Shown one piece after another: positions 11,705 through 21,229 of a DNA stretch of 64,000 bases. This DNA comes from Eutreptiella sp. 'Long Island Sound 2002' (taxonomy: Eukaryota; Euglenozoa; Euglenophyceae; Eutreptiales; Eutreptiaceae): the NCBI GenBank assembly GCA_964036045.1, contig OZ038395.1, forward strand, positions 7,146,755 to 7,210,754, in the 5' to 3' direction. The notes under the pieces were generated by a model. The model was not told the DNA's origin, searched no databases, and worked only from the letters and a program-made list of their open reading frames with translations. A program made the translations under genes and the position numbers. Each line of letters starts with the position of its first letter. Positions within the stretch are counted from its first letter, which is position 1.

Positions 11705-12067
11705 TTGGGCACGCCTATGAGACACAGCGTCCAAACCATTGGTGGTCACTGCACACGACCAACCAGGGTGTGGACTCACACGAGTCCCTCGCTCCGAGGC
11801 GTGGACAACCCGGAGTGTCCTCAAACGGGGAGCCCCTCAGCAGCCCAACATGCAAAAGAGCAACAACGCACCACATTCACCCCACAACAACCCCAACAAA
11901 CATTGGTGACAGGTGAGTTTGTAGATTTGGAGACATGTGCAAAAGTGCCCGGTGCCCCTGGTACCACCCAACTGAAAGTGGGACAACCCGACAGCCACAA
12001 TGGGAGGCAGGGAGCGACATGCTGCCCTCCCCCCCCCCCCCCCAGCGCCGCACACCAGCAGCGGTGA
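11705..12067 (+). CDS. Hypothetical ORF, low-complexity
   Basis: A 120-codon open frame with an ATG start, rich in Thr, Gln and Pro, ending within a poly(C)-containing stretch. No domain is recognised. It lies with three other plus-strand ORFs (to 14.7 kb) downstream of the LINE and could be part of a decayed LINE ORF1, but the sequence does not prove this. It may not be coding. Confidence 0.2.
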   Translation: MGTPMRHSVQTIGGHCTRPTRVWTHTSPSLRGVDNPECPQTGSPSAAQHAKEQQRTTFTPQQPQQTLVTGEFVDLETCAKVPGAPGTTQLKVGQPDSHNGRQGATCCPPPPPPSAAHQQR

Positions 12068-12115
12068 GCGTGCCAGCAGAAAAAGAAAGAGCCCAAAATT
12101 CGGAGGAACGCAAGC

Positions 12116-12796
12116 TTGAAAGCAACTAGACACAGCAGTGAGACAAGCCCCAACAAGACACACAACAATACACAAGGGACCCATGAGATGCGAGCACTGC
12201 AGCAACCACCGAATGCGGCGCACGCCACGCGCGCCATCAGCAAACACCCTCCCCCCCCCTTCCTCTACAAGGTGCCCACATACTCCACAAGGGTGGGGGC
12301 TGCGCCCCGCGCGCCGGGAGGTGCCCGCCACGGGGGTGGCATCAGGGCCGTTACAAGCCAACCGCGCATGGGACAGTCCACGTCATACGGAGATGTGAAA
12401 TCCTCGTACGGGCGGGCAGGCGGGCGAGACACGAGTGGGTGCGCAAAAGGGGCACCCAGGAGCGCCAATAGACGGGGAGGAGCAGCACAAACACACAAAA
12501 CGCGGGAGCCACACCAGGAGGGACAAGAGCAAGCACAACAAACAAGGAGGATGGGCACAGCAAGGCAGGGAAGGCAACTAGAACAGCCGGAACAGGGAAC
12601 CAGAATGGAGGGGATGGGACAGGTGCACTACCGACCCCCCGTACAAAAGAAAAAACCCCCGGGACGCAGACGCCCGGCCCGGCTTCCGGACGAACGGGCG
12701 GACTGGCTCCTATTACAGCCATACTCTGAATCCAATGCGTGTGCTCTGCTCCGCCTAGTTTCTACGGTTACACCCCCTGTACAAGCCAAGGTCTAG
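12116..12796 (+). CDS. Hypothetical basic ORF, Arg/Gly/Gln-rich
   Basis: 226 codons, strongly basic and compositionally biased (Arg, Gly, Gln, Pro), resembling a disordered nucleic-acid-binding protein. It contains a QVHYRPPVQKKK string that resembles QVHYRPQKR in the LINE region near 9950. That is a hint, not proof, of a shared origin. No catalytic domain or signal peptide is visible. Confidence 0.25.
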   Translation: MKATRHSSETSPNKTHNNTQGTHEMRALQQPPNAAHATRAISKHPPPPFLYKVPTYSTRVGAAPRAPGGARHGGGIRAVTSQPRMGQSTSYGDVKSSYGRAGGRDTSGCAKGAPRSANRRGGAAQTHKTREPHQEGQEQAQQTRRMGTARQGRQLEQPEQGTRMEGMGQVHYRPPVQKKKPPGRRRPARLPDERADWLLLQPYSESNACALLRLVSTVTPPVQAKV

Positions 12797-12924
12797 CAGT
12801 ACCTCATGACGCGCGTGGCGACCGCCGCCAACCAACCCCCCCCCGCCCCCACAGGGAATTATCAGCCGAGGCATCTTTCTCATGCAGTCACTGTCCCATC
12901 TAAATCACCTCTTGGTGAATATAT

Positions 12925-13761
12925 ATGCGTTGGGACCTGCAGGCCCTGCATAGAGAGCATGTGGTCATCATTTCCCTCTCCCACAAAGTCACTACGTGGC
13001 GGCGTGAGGTGACCACTGCGTGGATGCGCCCTGTTCGTTTGGCTCGGTTTCTACTGCGTTCCTCCTTCATAGAGGCCACTCTCCACCACAAAGAGAGGAT
13101 GGCCGCGGACCTGCTGGCTTTCCACTCCTTCACCCTGTCGTATACGTCGGCGTACTCTTTGATCCACGTGTTGTGGGGTGTGTACCGGCGACAGGTATCC
13201 ACTATCGGCGGGGCCACCCTGCATATGGTTTCCATGTCCCACCAAAGATATGGGGCATGGGCCACAATGTGCATGTACTGTATGCGGGGGCATGAACAGT
13301 GGCTTCGGGCATCGTTGGCCTCTGTTGAGGATTTGTACAATGTTTCCTTTCGCAGAACCGCCCGTGTCACACGCACTATATGGCATAACGTGTTGCTATC
13401 CCGTGCGCGTGCTTTGTGGGAAGAGGCGGCGTCCTCGCGGCGTGCCTATTTTTTGAAGAGCTGCAGTGCGCACACAGTTCGCCATCTGGACCAGCGGTGG
13501 ACCCACTGGGCCACCCTCACCAAACACTGGGAGGGTGTGGCCTGGCGGGAACGGGTGAAATACCTAGACACTGAGAGGGCAGAGTTCCGAGTTCTGCAGC
13601 TAAAGCGTCGCCGACCGCCGGACGCCAACCCACACACACCAAAAAGGCGGCGTACTGATATGCACCTCTCCCATGCCATTCAGCTCACAGGATTGCCCGT
13701 TTGGGACTCGTCTGACGATCTTGTCATTCAACTCACTGGATCCCCGCGGGGTATGGCTTAG
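12925..13761 (+). CDS. Hypothetical Trp/Arg-rich ORF with basic bipartite motif
   Basis: A 278-codon open frame, the longest in this region, with a balanced amino-acid composition that looks protein-like. Trp and Arg residues are spaced through predicted helical segments (for example RRWTHWATLTKHWEGVAWRE-type spacing). Near residues 225-250 it has two basic clusters, KRRRP and PKRRR, separated by about ten residues. This resembles a bipartite nuclear localisation signal and recalls the KRRRTE end of the LINE tail at 10.7 kb. No family is recognised. A LINE ORF1-type product is one possibility, an unrelated host ORF another. Confidence 0.35.
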   Translation: MRWDLQALHREHVVIISLSHKVTTWRREVTTAWMRPVRLARFLLRSSFIEATLHHKERMAADLLAFHSFTLSYTSAYSLIHVLWGVYRRQVSTIGGATLHMVSMSHQRYGAWATMCMYCMRGHEQWLRASLASVEDLYNVSFRRTARVTRTIWHNVLLSRARALWEEAASSRRAYFLKSCSAHTVRHLDQRWTHWATLTKHWEGVAWRERVKYLDTERAEFRVLQLKRRRPPDANPHTPKRRRTDMHLSHAIQLTGLPVWDSSDDLVIQLTGSPRGMA

Positions 13762-13965
13762 CCTTCGTGAGGCCCCCCTGTCTTCTACTCAAAAGACATG
13801 TGAGTTTTTCAACGCCATGAGACTGCTCCCTATGCTTCTTCTCCTATTCCTATTTTTGTCTTTCTTCTATTTCGTGTGGTCCTTATTGATACACTATCTC
13901 AAGTACAGGTGTGGACCCCAGGTTCGTGGCAGGTTTCAACTCCTTCATATATAGTGCAGTACTAA

Positions 13966-14675
13966 ATGGACAGGCGCCCCCGCTGGATCCCTGAGTCCCA
14001 GGGACATACCTCATCCGTATCCACTCTAGTGGCTAAGCCTTCTGACTGTACATACTCCTTGGCCATGGTGCCTATGCACACTGTTGCCTATTGGCAGAAC
14101 TCACCAGTGTCGGAATGCAAAAAAAAAAAGAATGGAGGGGATGGGAGAGTGTGCGCATGGGGGGCAGCGACAACAAAGGGGATGGCGTGGCCAGCCAGCC
14201 CCGTCGCTACCAGGTGCCAGGGCAACCCCCGCCCAACCGGCATCAGGTGGGGGGGTGTCTCCCGCAGCCCAGATGGGCTGTTTGTGCAACAGGAGCGGGA
14301 GCCCATCAAGGGCAGACCAGCCGTGAGGGGGAAAAGGACATATGGTGGACGGCCGGGACAGCGCGTGGAGGAACAAGGCACCCGGGCCTCACGCACACAG
14401 AAACAGAGCGAGGCAGGCTATGGACGACCTGTGGACAGAGGCGCGTGGACAGCAAAAACAGTCAAACGACCCCGGCAACAACCAGCACAACCTCAATACG
14501 CCAACTATTGGGCGCTGCTGACGTGCAAACGGCACACCATGCCACATTCAGCACAGCCCCAACACACCAACTACTGGGCTCCGCAAACGCGGAAATGACA
14601 CCAGCAAGAGCACCGGCCGCAACGGCCGACAGAAAGCAGCGACCCGACGCAACATGCGAAGGGAAGACCGGGTGA
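13966..14675 (+). CDS. Overlapping hypothetical ORFs, low-complexity
   Basis: Two plus-strand frames (13966-14598 and 14091-14675) overlap here, and neither shows a domain. Both are Gln/Thr/Arg/Gly-rich. The first contains the repeated string YANYWALLTCKR / HTNYWAPQTRK, from a short duplication near 14500-14590. The segment AATGGAGGGGATGGG is shared with about 12604, suggesting the two regions derive from related sequence. At most one frame could be real. Confidence 0.2.
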
Positions 14676-14699
14676 CTGTCCAGGGCCCCGTAAAGGAAC

Positions 14700-15790
14700 A
14701 ACAACCAGAAGGAATGTCACAAAGTGGGGCTAGCAGCCCCTAGGGGGGTGGGGGTTGGGAGGTAGGTGATATTTGTGTTTAAGGGCACATGACCTCCCGG
14801 TCCTTTACGGGCATGCAACACAAAGACAGTTGCTTGCACCCCACCCTAGCCTCTTTTTGGTTCCTTCAAAAAAAAAGGGTTAGGGTGGGCGAGAACCACT
14901 AATGGGTGCGGTTGCAGGCACTTGCACCATTGGGCTGTGTTGAACTCCTAGCAGATTTTTGTTGTTTCCCTTTTCCCTGCATTGCTGAAAACTAAACCGA
15001 GGGAGGGTAAAGCCAAAGCGGTGAGGAAGCCCAAGTGGGAGGGCCGGCAAGGTACCTAGGCTGATTTTCAGTGCTGTGACCCCAACCATGCTTACATAGA
15101 CCCCTAAGTGGGGGTGTTGGGGGGAGCCCATGGTGCACACTGCTAGCCCGGGCTATGGGACCCCCAAAGGCCCTGAAGTTGCTGTTTTTTAGGTTGTTTA
15201 GTCCAAATTTTCTTGCATGTTTTGGCCGCTTTACGTCAATTTAGACCCAGGTCCTGAATAACTTTTTTCTTGTACACGGACCTCGATAACCAATGGGGGG
15301 GGGTCTCAAGTCCAAACTTCTGGTACCCCCAGTGGGCCCCGCAATGGGGGAGTGTAGGTGCGGTGCGCATAGTGGGGGTGTACCCAAGGCCACCATTTGG
15401 GGTCCCTGAGGGCACTCCAAAATCATCCGGGATAAGTAAACCATATTGGGCGGACCTCAAAGGGACACTATTTTGAGGGCTTCTGCTGACGGACCATTTG
15501 CATAGAATTCATCCAATAGCGTGCGCGGTGCATACGCAGTGTTCAGCGCCCCCCGATGGGTTCTTGCAGGTGAGGACTTAGCCATTTTCAGGTGAGCATG
15601 GGTCGGCGGAAAATTTTCGAAAATTTGGCTTCTTCTTTTTTGTCTCATGTGGGATGGGTTTGGGTGTTTAATTTTTCTTCGGTGTTTTTTGTTTTGTTCG
15701 TTTGTTTGTGCAATGGCAGTTGTGCTTGGCGTGCATCAGTTGCGCATGGTTTAGCAAAGCCCTACGGTAGCAGTTGCCGTTTTCACACCC
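14700..15790. other. Diverged dispersed repeat, no gene
   Basis: No coding signal. The stretch about 15245-15330 (GGTCCTGAATAACTTTTTTC, then AACCAATGGGGG and TCCAAACTTCTGG) is recognisably related to about 25230-25305 and more weakly to about 25525-25575. It is therefore an old copy of a dispersed family of unknown type. A copy of the GC-rich motif lies at 15516-15546. Confidence 0.55.
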
Positions 15791-15794
15791 CTGT

Positions 15795-16500
15795 TTCTCG
15801 TACTATTTTTACAAGCAAAATCCTTTTCCCTCGTAGTAACATCCTGGACGTGCAAAATCCTTTTCCTCATAGTACTTCCTTGTTGTTTCATTGTTTCAAG
15901 GAAAACCCCTTTCCTTGGTACTTGTTTTCGTGAAAGCCTTCATCTTGTGGTCACAGGTTTCACACGCAAAACTGTTTGCCTCGTAGGTTCATTCCTTTCA
16001 TGCAAAACCCTTTCCCCTCCTGGTAAATCTTTCCCCTCGCCTTAGCATTATTTCACGGAAACCCCTTTTCCCTCATGGTAGCATTATTTTTCAATTTTTT
16101 CCCATTGTTGTCACGCAAAACCCATTTGCTCTGTTTTCACGTGCCACTTCCTGCCATTGCGCGTTCAGAACTCTTCCTCTAATCGCCACACCTTTTTACA
16201 CACAAAGCATTGCTTAGCAGACAATCAGTGCCCATCTACATCGACGGGATCACAAATGCCCTTTGTCCCAACACAACTTAACAAGTTTTTCGTTGGAGTT
16301 GTAGTGGCCGTTTTCGGGCGCCCCCTCTATACCATTGTTTTCACACAAAACCCTTTTCCCTGATAGGAACGATTTTTTTGTGCAAAAGTCTTTCCCCTCC
16401 TGGCTCAAAATGACACTATTTTCAGGTGACACGGTTTCCTCGTCGCAGCATTGGTTACACACAAAGATGTTTTCTCTCGTAGCATTATTGTTTCACAGAA
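15795..16500. repeat. Degenerate T-rich array of a CAAAACCCTTTTCCCTCGTAG-like unit
   Basis: At least ten imperfect copies of a unit approximating TTTCACGCAAAAYCC followed by TTTTCCCTCRTAG. They lie near 15810, 15850, 15897, 15962, 15998, 16050, 16113, 16345, 16380 and 16457, at irregular spacing of 35-90 bases with one larger gap. The pattern looks like an old, decayed tandem array. No ORF is associated. Confidence 0.6.
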
Positions 16501-17243
16501 ACCCACTTCCAATGGAGCTTACCCAACCACCCTTGGAGGGGACTTTGGCTCGCCAACTTGGATTGTGCCGATGGGAACAGACAACAGAGTCCAGCTTATC
16601 CCCCCCCCCCCCTTTCCCCTCAACCCAACGGGTGGGCACCCCACCTCCCATCCAAAAATGGAGGAAACCCCTCCTCCAAAGGCGTATGCGTACGCACACC
16701 CGAAAGTACCCACCGGCATACTCGCTCAGACGAGACGGGCGAGCGAATAGCGAATCCTCGAACGGTTTTCGACATTGACAACCGCGCATAAGTTGGTGCC
16801 CCAGATGCATCTTTTTTTTGGTTTGGCTGGTCCTCTATCCTGAGGCCGGAGTAAGTATGGGGGGACGCCATAAAATCAAACAAGTACGGTGCATTCATTG
16901 ATACAAGGGACGACCCTTTCGTTCGGAGGGGCTCAATAGAGGATGCCTAATCGCCTTCTGTGCTAGGAAAGTTACCCTGGGTCATGATGTATGTTTTGCA
17001 ATGTGACGCGGACGAGACCGGCCAAATCGCTGAGGCTGTACCGTCCGGGTTAACCTCGTGCTGTGGGCGTTCGAGGGGACTCTTCTCCAAGCGCCGCGAC
17101 TGTATCCATCGACGACCCCGCCTTTGAGCATGCCCATCTGCGCCGTGGAAAGTAGGCGTGCCGATCAGCAAACAGGTGTGTGAAGCATGGCTCACGTTGC
17201 TAAGTACTGAGGGAGTCCCCCCCCCCCCCCTTGTTGTTCCCCA
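16501..17243. other. No recognisable gene
   Basis: Short open frames only, on both strands around a poly(C) tract at 16602-16613. The translations are Pro-rich and match nothing recognisable. Confidence 0.5.
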
Positions 17244-17866
17244 CCCCTTGTCGTTCCCCGGGGGGGGGGGGGGGTGGGGACCGTCACTTGGTCAACCCAA
17301 AATTTTTCGTTGCGGCTCATTGTGTTGTTGTGTGGGTGACTGTGTTGTGGGGCACTGCCACTTGCATCCCTTGCACTCATGGCAGGACATCTTGCTCACT
17401 TCCGCTGAAATGGAACTTGACAGCACAACCATGTCTCCCCCTGGGACAAGTGTAATGTTCATCCGCTCCACAGGGGAACCTGTTTTGGCGCAGGTCGTTG
17501 GACATTCGGAGCACGGTGATGCATATCGCTGACCGTGATGGCAAGACTGTCTTGCACGACCGTGCGTCTGTTCGGCGCCTCTCACTGCCACGTGCTCCCT
17601 CTCCGCCCCGCCCTGCCCGATCGGAGGCTTCATCCTCAACCCGGGCAGAGCAACGGGCATTGGAGTAGGTCTCCGTACATTGGCAGCCCTTTGAACGCAT
17701 TCTATGCTGAATTCTTTCGTTTTATGCTGCCATTTCTGTGCGTGCAAATGTGCGTGTACGGTGGTGGTGCGGTCCCCTAGGGGGGGTTGGGGGGACCGTC
17801 ACTTGGTGACCGTCCCCCAGGGGGTGGTGGGGGACCGTCTTCCCTGGGATGGGGAACGACAAGGGG
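17244..17866. mobile_element. Segment bounded by perfect 16-bp inverted repeats
   Basis: CCCCTTGTCGTTCCCC at 17244-17259 is matched by its exact reverse complement at 17851-17866. Inside the inverted repeats, ACCGTCACTTGGT occurs near both ends in direct orientation (about 17280 and 17796). A 623-base unit with terminal inverted repeats and a coding remnant inside fits a small or shortened DNA transposon. A local duplication-inversion in this G/C-tract-rich region is the alternative. No target-site duplication could be assigned because the flanks are homopolymers. Confidence 0.45.
17410..17668 (+). pseudogene. Small beta-barrel (Tudor/SH3-like) domain fragment
   Basis: From ATG at 17410 the frame gives PPGTSVMFIRSTGEPVLAQV then VGHSEHGD. 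After a frame change near 17520-17530 it continues IADRDGKTVLHDRASVRRLS to TAG at 17666-17668. The pattern of alternating hydrophobics, G-x-V-x-x-x-R-x-x-G, then D-x-x-G-K-x-V and a final R-x-x-L is that of a small five-strand barrel like Tudor or integrase C-terminal domains. A very similar layout occurs at 48960-49131 at the end of the pogo-like transposase remnant. It is probably the C-terminal domain of another decayed element. Confidence 0.45.
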
Positions 17867-18930
17867 GGGGGGGGCGACGAAAGTGACAAGAGCTGGATGC
17901 AGCGTGCCACTGATTGCGCGGCCCAATGGGTCGCTCCCCCCGCACCCCTGCCTGCAACACATTGTGTTGGCTGCCCCTTTCCTTGCCGCATTTCACGTGT
18001 TTGACGGAGTACCTGGGGGGGGGGGGGGCGACTCCGTGGGTCCTGGGACGCCAACCACGCCCATCCTGGACCTCCCCCCCCCCCTCGGGGGCCCCCGGCC
18101 AACGCTTAGTTTGAGAGGGGGGGGGGTAAGTTGGCGTCCAAACCCGAGGAGTCGCCCGCCCCCGTGAGGGAGTACTATACGCGGTGCGCGCGCGGTGCGT
18201 GTATTGGGGTGATTTCGTAGACCCACCCACCTGTTCGACAGTGAAGTGCATGTGTTTCCACGCTGTCAAAGGCATTGCCATTGCACATACTGCACTGTGT
18301 CCCCTTACCGTTTCACCCATGTCGCTTCCCGCGGGCATCACCGTCACCGACACCTGATCAAATGGCGATAGGGTGCCTGCCACCGTCATCTCCGCCTCCG
18401 AGTGTGGGCAGAAAGTGAGCATCGAGTAACCAAGGAATGAAGGAATGACCAACACGTCACGCGGTGTGCGCGCGGCGCAAGTAATACCCCTTTGCCAGTC
18501 CCCTTCCCACCACCGTCACCTTGGCCTCCAGTTACCGATGGCCCTCGTGTGCTCCGCGGCAGCAGCTGGCTGGATGTGCCTGCGGGTACCCTGCGTCCTC
18601 CTTGTCCAAAAAAAAAACAGAAAGAAAGCAAACCCATTGCCTGTCCAGTCTGCCGTCGCACAACAGTCTGCCGTCGTCGTCCAGGACCGCCGGCAGGCAG
18701 AGGGACCTTGCCGGCCGCAGGAGCCAGATGCCGGTGGTGCTGAATGATGTCGGGAGGTTGCGGGGCGACAGCGTGGCCCGCCACCACGATGCACATGCGG
18801 CGGGCATCTGTGAGTGTCGCTGCGCTGCCCACTGCGCCGCCGAGGCCCGGCGCGGCCCATGGATGCGCGGTGGAGCGCTCTGCAGGTGCAGGGCTGCCGC
18901 GAAGCATCCAGCGCCACACATTGCACTGAG
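17867..18930. other. No gene; G/C tracts and two copies of a GC-rich motif
   Basis: Poly(G)/(C) tracts near 18013, 18079 and 18118, plus two same-orientation copies of the dispersed motif (18174-18206 and 18454-18497). Open frames on both strands are composition artefacts. Confidence 0.5.
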
Positions 18931-19411
18931 GCACGTGTGTGCTGCTGTCCCTCCCTCCTCCATCTCCATCCCTCCTCTCCTTCCCTACCTGGCCCTGTCC
19001 CTCCCCCCCCCTTTTCTCCCTCCCGCCTCTTCTTCCCTCCCTGCCTCGGTCCCCCCCCACTCCCTTCTTCATCCCCTCTCTCACTCCCTCCGTGTCTCTG
19101 CCCTGCTCCCCACACCACAACAACAAGGCCCCAGTGCAGGCCCCGGTAGGCCCCCAACACTCGCAGGAGAGGGAAAGGCGGGCACGCCACCAAAAGCAAT
19201 CCCATGCGCTCCTCCATCCCTCGCTCTCGCAGCCGGCGTGTGGCAGTCAACAGTTGGCGGCGACAAGCACCACGAGCACCGCGACGACGTGGCCGTGCAC
19301 CTGTCCTTAATGCCCCGGGCCCCACCTTCGTGCAGGTGCAGCTGTTGCACACGCCGCGCGTCGGCAGCTCCGGCGATACATCTGTTACTCTCAAGCAATC
19401 ATCGCGTTTAG
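18931..19411 (+). other. C-rich stretch with doubtful open frames
   Basis: CT-rich sequence (TCCCTCC and TTCCCTCCC strings near 18950-19090) is open in all three plus frames and on the minus strand. The longest plus frame (18521-19411, 296 codons) is Ser/Pro/Leu-rich without a domain. I do not call a gene. A long polypyrimidine tract upstream of a splice acceptor is conceivable. Confidence 0.35.
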
Positions 19412-20593
19412 GTATGTTTGAGGGCAGGGCTCGGCCGCAACCTGGGGTGCAAGAGGAGGGGGATTAGATGGTGTGAATGCACAGTGTTGGTACATGCAGG
19501 GTGAGGTGACAGAGAAAGGGATGAGGGTGTGGAGATGTGAGGTCAGGATGTTGTGTGCCAAGTTGGCACAGCATCTGGCGTGCAGTGCACAAACCATGTT
19601 CTGCGGCCTTCTAGAAATGAATTTCTGCTGACGACGCTCTGCTTGCGCCGTGCAGCACAGCCTATCCCGAGCCTCGGAGCTTACGGCCAAGCAGCGCAGC
19701 CTTGCAGCCAACGAGGTCTCTTTCACGATGACGGCCCCACAGACCATGATTGTTGATTTCCACTTTTTTTTTTCACGGAGTGTGTGCTGCAAGTGGCACG
19801 CACACAAGCAGCACAGCCGAAGGCGGGCACGAATGTGCTTGCTAGATCCGCGGAGCCGCACGCCACCAACCTCCTTTCAAAATCTGGGTTTCTGCCTGTT
19901 GCTCTCAGGAAGTCTCCTCTGCCTTTCCCTCTGGCCCTCCACCAATGTTCTGGATGGACACCCTGCCCAAAAATTGATGCTACAAATATCCTCGGCCGAG
20001 AAGTGGTCGCGGGTGGGTCCACGATGGCCCACGAAGTTAAGCCCCAGCAGAGACCATTTTGTGCCTGCTCTGACCACACAGGTGATGCAGGACAGCCTGG
20101 CGTGCACCCCGTTGTAGGCATCGCAGCCGGGGCGCACTGCGCTACCGGGAAGGGGGATAGGAATGGGCAAAATTTGGCACAACAAAAGAGGGCCAAACTA
20201 TGCCACGGTGTTTGAAGGTCCGAAGCCTTTTTTCCAGGTGTCATGTTCAGCGCTCTTGGCACGCGCAGTTCCCTTGTGCCCAACAGCCTCAAGGAAATGC
20301 CAGCAACCAACCAAAGGCCCATAGGAAATAGCAACCACGATTCACAGCCGATGCTTAGGCACGCCAAATTTTGTGATATTTTAAGAATTGGTGCCACATG
20401 TTCTCCGCACCAAATTTCGCCATTCCCAATTTCGCACATTCCTAATGTCCCCCTCCCCGGTAGGGACAGAGCACCTCCAAATCTTCTGCCCAGGGGGTCA
20501 TGCATTGCAGCACAATGAAAAGATCCAGTTTGTTGGATCCGCCCATTCCCAGAGCATTTATCTGGGCCCCATGCCACACACCCCTGCCTTCCT
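19412..20593. other. No recognisable gene
   Basis: Mid-GC sequence with short frames only. No repeat shared with the rest of the window was noticed, apart from generic composition. Confidence 0.45.
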
Positions 20594-21229
20594 ATGCTGC
20601 GCCCCGCCCCTTTTGACCTCTATCCAGGCCGCCTGCTTCCCGCAGTTTTCTTTGGGCCTTCAGCGTGGCCTGCTGTGGGGATGTGGGTCCATTTTCTCCC
20701 CCTGTATTTTGGTGGACTTCTGACGCGCGGCGACAATGATGGAAAACACGTTCGCAGCGCCATTTGCTTTGTCCTCTGGGGGGTGGGGACAGGGGTTCTG
20801 CTGCTGGTGGTGCCAGCCCGTGATCCGCCTTCGGCCCGGTGGGTCTCTGGGCCCCAGGGGGAAGTTGTGTCACGCACAACAGTGATGATGATTTGCTTCT
20901 GGGTGCCTTTCGGCCCCATGTGCACAGGGCGGGATAAGGAAGGATGTGTCCTCCTTGAGCCCCGTGTATCACCAGCCCTGTGCCTGCTGCTGCCCGCAGT
21001 CATGACTCGGTCCCACAAGTGCAAGTGCACTTTTGATGTTGCACTCCCATCCCAGGCATCACACTGCAGGCACTGTGATGCTGATGCTGCATCTGACCGC
21101 CTGGACCATTTTCCCGGGAAGAAATTTTTTTGTTGGACCGGTAAAGGGGGCTGGTCAGAGGCCCCCGGCAGTATTGCAGTGTGTTTTGGCCCATGCCTTC
21201 AGACGGTATGGGTTTGGTTCTCTTGCTGA
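20594..21229 (+). CDS. Hypothetical ORF, unrecognised
   Basis: 211 codons starting at ATG with hydrophobic stretches near residues 30-45 and 60-75 that could be membrane segments. A Cys/His-rich part, KCKCTFDVALPSQASHCRHC, lies at about residues 142-161. No family match can be made. It is on the opposite strand to an equally long frame, so coding status is doubtful. Confidence 0.25.
   Translation: MLRPAPFDLYPGRLLPAVFFGPSAWPAVGMWVHFLPLYFGGLLTRGDNDGKHVRSAICFVLWGVGTGVLLLVVPARDPPSARWVSGPQGEVVSRTTVMMICFWVPFGPMCTGRDKEGCVLLEPRVSPALCLLLPAVMTRSHKCKCTFDVALPSQASHCRHCDADAASDRLDHFPGKKFFCWTGKGGWSEAPGSIAVCFGPCLQTVWVWFSC

Noticed and set aside
17158-17532. Open frame starting at 17158 as a complete gene
   Set aside because: The first half is translation of poly(C)/(G) tracts. 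Only the part from 17410 looks like protein.
18386-19398. Pairs of long frames on both strands in the 18.4-19.4 kb region
   Set aside because: CT-rich, stop-poor composition leaves several frames open on both strands. None has a domain or consistent start.
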